37,882 nt of DNA from Actinomyces sp. HMSC035G02 (GTDB taxonomy: Bacteria > Actinomycetota > Actinomycetes > Actinomycetales > Actinomycetaceae): contig KV835891.1 in the NCBI GenBank assembly GCA_001838165.1, positions 66,259 through 104,140 of the forward strand, written 5' to 3'. This document shows, piece after piece, positions 33,290 through 37,882 of the stretch. A program made the position numbers and the translations under genes. How positions within the stretch are numbered: position 1 is the stretch's first letter; each line of letters starts with the position of its first letter. Below the pieces are notes generated by a model that was given only the letters and a program-made list of their open reading frames with translations, was not told the DNA's origin and ran no database searches.

Positions 33290-34801
33290 TTGGCACCGCT
33301 CAACGTCGCCGTCATCGGCGCTGGTCCCGCTGGCATTTACGCGTCGGACATCCTGTCCAAGTCGGGGCTCGAGGTGAATATCGACCTGTTTGAGCGTCTT
33401 CCCGCGCCCTACGGTCTCGTGCGCTACGGTGTCGCTCCGGATCACCCGCGCATCAAGCAGATCATTGTGGCGCTGTACAAGATCCTCCAGCGCGGCGACA
33501 TCCGTCTGCTCGGCAACGTCGAGGTCGGCCGCGACGTGACCATCGACGACCTGCGCGACCACTACGACGCGATCATCATTGCGACGGGCGCGGACCGCGA
33601 TCACCCGCTCGACATTCCGGGCGTGGACCTGCCCGAGTCCTACGGTGCTGCCGACTTCGTGTCCTGGTACGACGGCAACCCGGATTATCCGCGCACGTGG
33701 CCGCTGAAGGCCCGCGAGGTGGCGGTCCTGGGTGTCGGCAACGTGGCGCTGGACGTGGCTCGTGTGCTCGCTAAGCATGCCGAGGACATGCTCAAAACCG
33801 AGGTGCCGGCCAACGTGGCTGAGGGTCTCGCGCAGAACCCGATTACCGACGTGCACGTCTTCGGTCGTCGCGGCCCGGCGCAGGTGAAGTTCACGCCGCT
33901 GGAGCTGCGAGAGCTGGGCAAGGTCCCGGACGTGGACGTCATCGTCTCGGAAGAGGACTTCGACTTCGACGAGGGCTCGGAGGAGGCGCTGCGCGCGTCG
34001 AACCAGCAGCGTCAGGTCGTCAAGACCCTGACCAGCTACGCGATGGCGGACCCGGAGGAGCACACGGCCTCGCGTCGCATCCACATTCACCTGTTCCAGG
34101 CTCCGGTCGAGATCGTCGCGGACGAGAACGGCCACGTGAAGGCTCTGCGCACCGAGCGCACCGCCCTGAACGGTGACGGCAGTGTGTCGGGCACAGGCGT
34201 CATCACGACGTGGCCCGTGCAGGCCGTGTACCGCGCGGTGGGCTACTACTCGTCGCCGATCCTGGGTCTGCCCTTCGACGAGCGCGCTGGCGTTGTGCCC
34301 AACGTCGAGGGTCGCGTCATCGAGGGCGACACCACGAAGGATGAATCTGCCCCCGTGATCCCGGGCGTGTACGCGACTGGCTGGATCAAGCGCGGTCCCG
34401 TCGGCCTCATCGGTTCGACCAAGTCGGATGCCCAGCAGACGATCTCTCACCTCGTGGAGGATGCCTCGGAGGGGCGCCTGCACGCGAACACGGCCGAGGT
34501 GGGGCACGAGGCCATGGTGGCGCTCCTGGAGTCCCGTGGCGTTGAGTTCACGACGTGGGAGGGGTGGGAGCTCCTGGACGCCTACGAGCAGGCTCTGGGC
34601 GAGGGCTACGGCGAGCTTCCGGGCGGCCGCGGTACGCGCGAGCGCATCAAGGTCGTCTCGCGTCGCGCCATGACGGATATTTCGCGCGGTGCGCAGGTGG
34701 ATCCGAAGACCGTGGACCACATTGGCGAGATGGGCGAGATGGGCGTGCCGAGTGCCCCCGAACGCTTCGATGACTACACGGGTCCGGGCCGCCGCAACTG
34801 A
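33290..34801 (+). CDS. Ferredoxin/adrenodoxin-type NADP reductase (FprA-like)
   Basis: The 503-residue flavoprotein would move electrons between NADPH and ferredoxin. The FAD motif is VIGAGPAGIYASD at the N-terminus, followed by the family stretch PAPYGLVRYGVAPDHPRIK. The NADP-binding motif is VLGVGNVALDVARVL, and the C-terminal FAD contact is GWIKRGPVGLIGSTKSDA. It matches mycobacterial FprA in layout but is about 45 residues longer at the C-terminus. The start is TTG at 33290, supported by AAGGAG 7 bp upstream. No ferredoxin gene is adjacent. It is a single-gene unit bounded by two hairpins. Confidence 0.88.
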   Translation: MAPLNVAVIGAGPAGIYASDILSKSGLEVNIDLFERLPAPYGLVRYGVAPDHPRIKQIIVALYKILQRGDIRLLGNVEVGRDVTIDDLRDHYDAIIIATGADRDHPLDIPGVDLPESYGAADFVSWYDGNPDYPRTWPLKAREVAVLGVGNVALDVARVLAKHAEDMLKTEVPANVAEGLAQNPITDVHVFGRRGPAQVKFTPLELRELGKVPDVDVIVSEEDFDFDEGSEEALRASNQQRQVVKTLTSYAMADPEEHTASRRIHIHLFQAPVEIVADENGHVKALRTERTALNGDGSVSGTGVITTWPVQAVYRAVGYYSSPILGLPFDERAGVVPNVEGRVIEGDTTKDESAPVIPGVYATGWIKRGPVGLIGSTKSDAQQTISHLVEDASEGRLHANTAEVGHEAMVALLESRGVEFTTWEGWELLDAYEQALGEGYGELPGGRGTRERIKVVSRRAMTDISRGAQVDPKTVDHIGEMGEMGVPSAPERFDDYTGPGRRN

Positions 34802-34818
34802 CGCGTCCTGTATCCTCG

Positions 34819-34855
34819 ACGAGGCCGTGGCCGGGTTTCCCGGTCGCGGCCTCGT
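34819..34855 (+). terminator. Terminator of the NADP reductase gene
   Basis: A 17-bp stem with two G-T pairs and loop TTT, running from ACGAGGCCG to CGGCCTCGT, 17 bp after the stop codon. Confidence 0.8.
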
Positions 34856-34971
34856 TGTGTGGGGGAGCGGGGCTGTGGTGGATCTCGCTGTGCCCGGTGG
34901 CTGCAGCTTGTGGGTCCTTGTTTCTCATTGGGGGTTCGGCTGGTTCTCAGCAGCTTCTCAGATAACCCCCA

Positions 34972-34977
34972 TAGGAT
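34972..34977 (+). promoter_or_regulatory. -10 element of htpX (leaderless start)
   Basis: TAGGAT is followed by 7 bp and the htpX ATG, the same arrangement as at menB. No convincing -35 is seen. Confidence 0.4.
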
Positions 34978-34984
34978 CGCCGGT

Positions 34985-35863
34985 ATGGTGCACCGCAACT
35001 ATCACAATGGTCTGAAGACGACGCTCCTGCTGGGAGGCATGTGGGCGCTGCTGCTCGCTATTGGCGCGCTCATTGCTTCGGGTACGGGGCGTGCCGTGTG
35101 GTTGTTTGCGTTTGCGGCGCTGGGGTTGGCGCAGACGGCGTATTCGTACTGGAACTCTGCGACGATCGCGCTCCGTTCTATGGGTGCGTACCGTGTGACC
35201 GAGGCGCAGTACCCGCAGCTGTACGCGATCGTCCGTGAGCTGGCGGCGCGTGCCCAGCAGCCGATGCCGTCGATCTGGGTGGCACCGTCGCTGACGCCGA
35301 ATGCTTTTGCGACGGGGCGTAACCCGAACAACGCGGCGGTGTGCTGCACGGAGGGCATCCTGGCAATTCTCAATGAGCGTGAGCTGCGCGGGGTGCTGGG
35401 ACACGAGTTGATGCATGTCTATAACCGCGACATTCTGACGACGTCCGTCGCTGCGGCGATGGGCGGGATCATCGCGTCGGTTGCGCAGTTCTTCATGTTC
35501 TTTGGTGGCCGTAACGGACGTGACGGTAGCGGCGGCATGGGGTTCGTAGGCATGCTGGTTCTCAGCTTGCTCGCGCCTTTTGCGTCGATGCTCATCCAGT
35601 TCTCGCTGTCGCGTACGCGTGAGTTCGATGCCGACGAGGATGGCGCGATGTTGACGCAGGATCCGCTAGCTTTGGCGTCGGCTTTGCGTAAGCTGGAGAT
35701 GGCGACGGATCGGCGCCCGATGGAGGACACCCCGCGCACGCGCAACGTGGCTGCGATGATGATCGCGAACCCCTTCCGCGGGCAGTCCTTTATGCGGCTG
35801 TTTTCGACGCACCCGCCGATGGAGCAGCGCATTGCGAGACTGGAGAAAATCGCGGGCTATTAG
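34985..35863 (+). CDS. htpX: Membrane zinc metalloprotease HtpX
   Basis: HtpX is an inner-membrane M48 protease that degrades damaged membrane proteins. The 292-residue protein has two N-terminal helices (about 12-52), the zinc motif HELMH (H140, E141, H144) with third ligand E213 in TREFDADEDGA, and a helix pair between (about 157-205). The C-terminal HPPMEQRIARLE block is typical. The ATG at 34985 gives the normal family length; a longer upstream frame lacks similarity. A -10-like TAGGAT 7 bp before ATG and a poor Shine-Dalgarno suggest a leaderless mRNA. It is convergent with yajQ. Confidence 0.93.
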   Translation: MVHRNYHNGLKTTLLLGGMWALLLAIGALIASGTGRAVWLFAFAALGLAQTAYSYWNSATIALRSMGAYRVTEAQYPQLYAIVRELAARAQQPMPSIWVAPSLTPNAFATGRNPNNAAVCCTEGILAILNERELRGVLGHELMHVYNRDILTTSVAAAMGGIIASVAQFFMFFGGRNGRDGSGGMGFVGMLVLSLLAPFASMLIQFSLSRTREFDADEDGAMLTQDPLALASALRKLEMATDRRPMEDTPRTRNVAAMMIANPFRGQSFMRLFSTHPPMEQRIARLEKIAGY

Positions 35864-35874
35864 GTCTTGTGAAT

Positions 35875-35916
35875 GCGGGGGCGGGCGGTCGGATGATTCC
35901 GGCCGCCCGCCCCCGC
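35875..35916. terminator. Bidirectional terminator between htpX and yajQ
   Basis: An 18-bp GC stem (35875-35892 with 35899-35916, one G-T pair) with loop ATGATT, between two convergent genes. Confidence 0.85.
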
Positions 35917-35929
35917 GTATGCGGCTTGG

Positions 35930-36433
35930 TTAGCGGTAGTTCACGAACTGCAGTGCGACGTCGAGCTCCTCGCCCTTGGGGCCCTTGAGAAGCGCGATGA
36001 CGGCCTGCAGGTCGTCGCGGGACTTGGAGGAAACGCGAAGTTCGTCACCCTGAATCTGGGCCTTGACGCCCTTGGGGCCCTCCTCACGGATGAGCTTGGA
36101 GATCTTCTTCGCGGTGTCCTGCGGGATGCCCTCCTTGAGGGGGCATACGAGCTTGAAGAGCTTGCCGGAGGCCTTGGGCTCACGGTCCTTGTAGTCCAGA
36201 ACCTTCAGCGATAGGCCGCGGCGGATCAGCTTGGACTGCAGGACGTCGAGGATTGCCATCACGCGGGAGGCGGAGTTTGCCTCCATCGCGATCGTGTCGC
36301 CGCTGAGGGAGATGGCGGCGTCGACGCCGCGGAAGTCGTAGCGGTTGGCGATCTCCTTGGCGGTCTGGTTGACAGCGTTGTCGACCTCCTGGCGGTCGAG
36401 CTTGGAGACAACGTCGAAGGAGGAGTCTGCCAT
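35930..36433 (-). CDS. yajQ: YajQ family nucleotide-binding protein
   Basis: YajQ (UPF0234) proteins are small cytoplasmic RNA/nucleotide-binding proteins; some bind cyclic di-GMP. The 167-residue product starts [19 protein letters not shown] and has the family motifs [23 protein letters not shown] and [17 protein letters not shown], and ends ALQFVNYR. Length is typical. AAAGGTG lies about 6 bp before the ATG. Whether this protein binds cyclic di-GMP cannot be told from sequence. It is divergent from the tRNA cluster. Confidence 0.93.
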   Translation of the reverse strand: MADSSFDVVSKLDRQEVDNAVNQTAKEIANRYDFRGVDAAISLSGDTIAMEANSASRVMAILDVLQSKLIRRGLSLKVLDYKDREPKASGKLFKLVCPLKEGIPQDTAKKISKLIREEGPKGVKAQIQGDELRVSSKSRDDLQAVIALLKGPKGEELDVALQFVNYR

Positions 36434-36457
36434 GGATGCACCTTTCGTTGGAATTTA

Positions 36458-36505
36458 GCCAATCGTCGTTCCGATTGGCGCTCGGAACCATTTTAATGCT
36501 ATTCT
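36458..36505 (+). promoter_or_regulatory. yajQ/tRNA-Tyr control region
   Basis: A perfect 8-bp inverted repeat GCCAATCG/CGATTGGC (36458-36465 and 36472-36479) lies between the divergent units. TTGGCG (36475-36480) and the extended -10 TGCTATTCT (36497-36505) could form the tRNA-Tyr promoter, with a long 19-bp spacer offset by the TG extension. The dyad overlaps the -35 and could act as an operator. Confidence 0.4.
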
Positions 36506-36531
36506 TTCACGGCACCGCGAGAGCGGCGCAC

Positions 36532-36616
36532 GGCAGGTTACCAAAGCGGCCAAATGGATCTGACTGTAAATCAGACGCTTCGTGCTTCGGGGGTTCGAAT
36601 CCCTCACCTGCCACCA
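36532..36616 (+). tRNA. tRNA-Tyr (GTA)
   Basis: The acceptor stem GGCAGGT/ACCTGCC, anticodon arm TCTGA-CTGTAAA-TCAGA with anticodon GTA, long variable arm typical of tRNA-Tyr, T-loop GGTTCGAATCC, and encoded 3' CCA are all present. Confidence 0.95.
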
Positions 36617-36667
36617 CTCGCTGGTTTCAGTGAGTAACGCCTGTGATGTCATTCTCAGGCTCCGGGA

Positions 36668-36697
36668 TTGCTTCGGCGCTCGGAGATGAGATAGGCT
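36668..36697 (+). promoter_or_regulatory. Promoter of tRNA-Thr/tRNA-Met/rpmG
   Basis: TTGCTT (36668-36673), an 18-bp spacer and TAGGCT (36692-36697) end 10 bp before tRNA-Thr. The following genes are close and in the same direction, so rpmG may be cut out of this transcript. Confidence 0.45.
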
Positions 36698-36707
36698 TTC
36701 CGGCGTT

Positions 36708-36780
36708 GCCCCGATAGCTCAGTAGGCAGAGCGTCTCCATGGTAAGGAGAAGGTCAAGGGTTCGATTCCCTTTCGGGGCT
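36708..36780 (+). tRNA. tRNA-Thr (GGT)
   Basis: The acceptor stem GCCCCGA/TCGGGGC, D-arm TAGCTCAGTAGGCAGAGC, anticodon arm TCTCC-ATGGTAA-GGAGA with anticodon GGT, and T-arm AGGGTTCGATTCCCT are present. The 3' CCA is not encoded. Confidence 0.95.
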
Positions 36781-36807
36781 CCGGTCGCGGATTCATCCGC
36801 TGCCGGC

Positions 36808-36884
36808 GGCGGGGTAGCTCAGCTGGTCAGAGCGCACGACTCATAATCGTGAGGTCGCGGGTTCGAGCCCCGCCCCCGCTACCA
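36808..36884 (+). tRNA. Elongator tRNA-Met (CAT)
   Basis: The acceptor stem GGCGGGG/CCCCGCT (first pair G-U), anticodon arm CACGA-CTCATAA-TCGTG with anticodon CAT, T-arm GCGGGTTCGAGCCCCGC and encoded 3' CCA are present. The paired position 1-72 and the lack of initiator GGG/CCC pairs in the anticodon stem mark it as an elongator. Confidence 0.93.
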
Positions 36885-36938
36885 ATTCTTTGATCCGACA
36901 GGTCGCGCGAGCGACGAAACTAAGCGAGGGAAACAACC

Positions 36939-37109
36939 GTGGCAAGCAAGTCCCAGGACGTTCGCCCCAAGATCACTCTGGCCTGCTCGGAGTGCAAGGA
37001 GCGCAACTACATCACCAAGAAGAACCGTCGTAACACGCCGGATCGTCTCGAGCTGGCGAAGTACTGCCCGCGCTGCCACAAGTCGACGGCGCACCGCGAG
37101 ACCCGCTGA
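36939..37109 (+). CDS. rpmG: 50S ribosomal protein L33
   Basis: L33 is a small protein of the large ribosomal subunit near the E site. The 56-residue product starts [19 protein letters not shown] and keeps two zinc-binding pairs, C16/C19 (CSEC) and C43/C46 (CPRC), so it is the zinc-containing form. The start is GTG at 36939 with GAGGGAA about 6 bp upstream. It lies 54 bp after tRNA-Met in the same direction, an arrangement common in actinobacteria. A terminator follows. Confidence 0.96.
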   Translation: MASKSQDVRPKITLACSECKERNYITKKNRRNTPDRLELAKYCPRCHKSTAHRETR

Positions 37110-37124
37110 CGGCTTTCGTCTCAA

Positions 37125-37154
37125 AGCCCCGAGGAACACTAGTTCCCCGGGGTT
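37125..37154 (+). terminator. Rho-independent terminator of rpmG
   Basis: CCCCGAGGAAC and GTTCCCCGGGG pair with one mismatch around an ACTA loop, extended by AG/TT, and run into TTCTTT. It is 16 bp after the rpmG stop. Confidence 0.8.
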
Positions 37155-37190
37155 CTTTGTATCTGCGTGCGTACGCCTCGGTTAGGGTTA

Positions 37191-37286
37191 TAGGACTCTA
37201 CGTGTTGCTGGTAGCGTGGCCTGTCGGTCCCGACGGTGCGGTCGCAGCGCGCAACGAGAGGCGGGATCCTTCGGGGTCCCGCCTCT
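37191..37286 (+). ncRNA. Candidate small RNA ending in a UUCG-loop hairpin
   Basis: A -10-like TATAGG/TAGGAC (37189-37196) is followed by ~60 bases and a perfect-but-one-G-T 13-bp stem AGAGGCGGGATCC/GGGTCCCGCCTCT (37257-37269 and 37274-37286) closed by the very stable UUCG tetraloop. No gene ends just before the hairpin on either strand, so it may terminate a short non-coding transcript. No convincing -35 is seen and the family is not recognised. Confidence 0.25.
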
Positions 37287-37504
37287 GTCGTATCCGAGGA
37301 GTCATGGGGGCGTCGGGACGCCTGCGAGCCGTCAGGCCCTCTTCTGTTTCTGTGAACGCATCCTGCGCGCGTGAACCCTTTCACTCGCACGTAAACCCGA
37401 TAGGTGGCTACCTGGGCGGGCTGCCCACCATGCCACCAATAGGGTTTAGCTGCGCATTGAAGGGTTAAGGGTGCTAACAGAAGGGCCCCGGTGCCAGGCA
37501 CACG

Positions 37505-37749
37505 GCGCAATAAACTCGCCCGGCGGGGTCCCACCGCTGCTGGTACGCGAAAATACTCGCCCAGCTCGGCCCCTCCAGCCGCATTTCCGCGAAGAAGTTC
37601 CCCCAGCTCGGCATATACCACCCATTTTGAGCCATTTTTCGTGTGCTGGGCGAACTTTTGCGCGTTTACACGATGACTACAGTGCCACTGGGCGAACTTT
37701 TGCGCGCTCGCACCCACACACCAGGCGGAGCAGGGCGAATAACACTCCA
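37505..37749. repeat. Phased inverted-repeat array, right copy (3+3 units)
   Basis: Three units in one orientation (37505-37521, 37546-37562, 37588-37604; consensus near CGCGAAAATACTCGCCC) face three in the other (37648-37664, 37690-37706 and a weaker one from 37733; GGGCGAACTTTTGCGCG). Core spacings are 41, 42, then 51 across the centre, then 42 and 43. The centre holds two CCATTTT words. The 37546-37562 unit is an exact 17-base inverted match to 544-560 and 586-602. AGCTCGGC follows two of the units. No gene is convincing here. Confidence 0.75.
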
Positions 37750-37778
37750 CGACAGGCACCATTGTGCCCAAAACGTAG

Positions 37779-37852
37779 ACCACCTCGCCCACAGCCACCC
37801 GTTTTCACCGGTTTTCGCCGAGGTGGTCCGCACTTTGGCGGCCACACCACCT
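37779..37852. repeat. Second inverted-repeat cluster at the window edge
   Basis: ACCACCTCG (37779-37787) and CGAGGTGGT (37819-37827) form a perfect 9-bp inverted repeat around CCCGTTTTCACCGGTTTTCG, and ACCACCT recurs at 37846-37852. The layout of short arms around an A/T-tract centre resembles the neighbouring array, with different arm sequences. It probably continues beyond the window. Confidence 0.45.
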
Positions 37853-37882
37853 CAAACCGTGATCTCACCGCCACCAAACGGG

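Noticed and set aside
37139..37798. Minus-strand frame of 219 codons at the right end
   Set aside because: It crosses the rpmG-side hairpins and the repeat array and translates the repeats. No domain or initiation signal was seen.

Overview
The window looks like a chromosome segment of a high-GC actinobacterium of the Actinomycetaceae, most likely Schaalia/Actinomyces. The evidence is protein style, GC-rich wobble positions, GTG and TTG starts, a complete menaquinone-type respiratory gene set and starts that look leaderless. The genus is inferred from resemblance; no search was run.

Layout. Bases 1-965 hold no convincing gene but are dense in repeats: two ~114-bp elements with terminal inverted repeats, and between them a phased array of 17-bp units. 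Next come a GH13 alpha-glucosidase (966-2699) and a menaquinone head-group cluster: menB (minus), menC and menD (plus), a membrane-anchored HtrA-type protease, menF (minus) and menG/ubiE (plus). Bases 10500-14441 are more accessory: a possible 44-residue ORF, a secreted subtilisin-like protease with a low-GC core, a secreted DUF4832-like protein and an unrecognised lipoprotein. From 14832 to 33104 runs one long operon: a MenJ-like geranylgeranyl reductase, the complete 14-subunit nuoA-N complex I operon in canonical order, and a long-chain polyprenyl diphosphate synthase. Most junctions in it overlap by ATGA, GTGA or TGATG. Then follow a ferredoxin/adrenodoxin-type NADP reductase with a TTG start, HtpX, YajQ (minus), tRNA-Tyr, tRNA-Thr, tRNA-Met and rpmG. 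Bases 37110-37882 are again repeat-rich, with an inverted and fuller copy of the phased array seen at the left end.

How it fits together. MenF, MenD, MenC, MenB and MenG make and methylate the naphthoquinone ring, the polyprenyl synthase supplies the tail, the MenJ-like enzyme would saturate it, and Nuo reduces the resulting quinone with NADH. menA, menE and menH are not in the window. NuoG has lost all four cysteine ligands of cluster N7 while keeping their spacing.

The least explained structure is the phased inverted-repeat array at both ends. Units recur every 41-43 bp, converge on an A-tract centre, and the two central units start exactly 51 bp apart in both copies.
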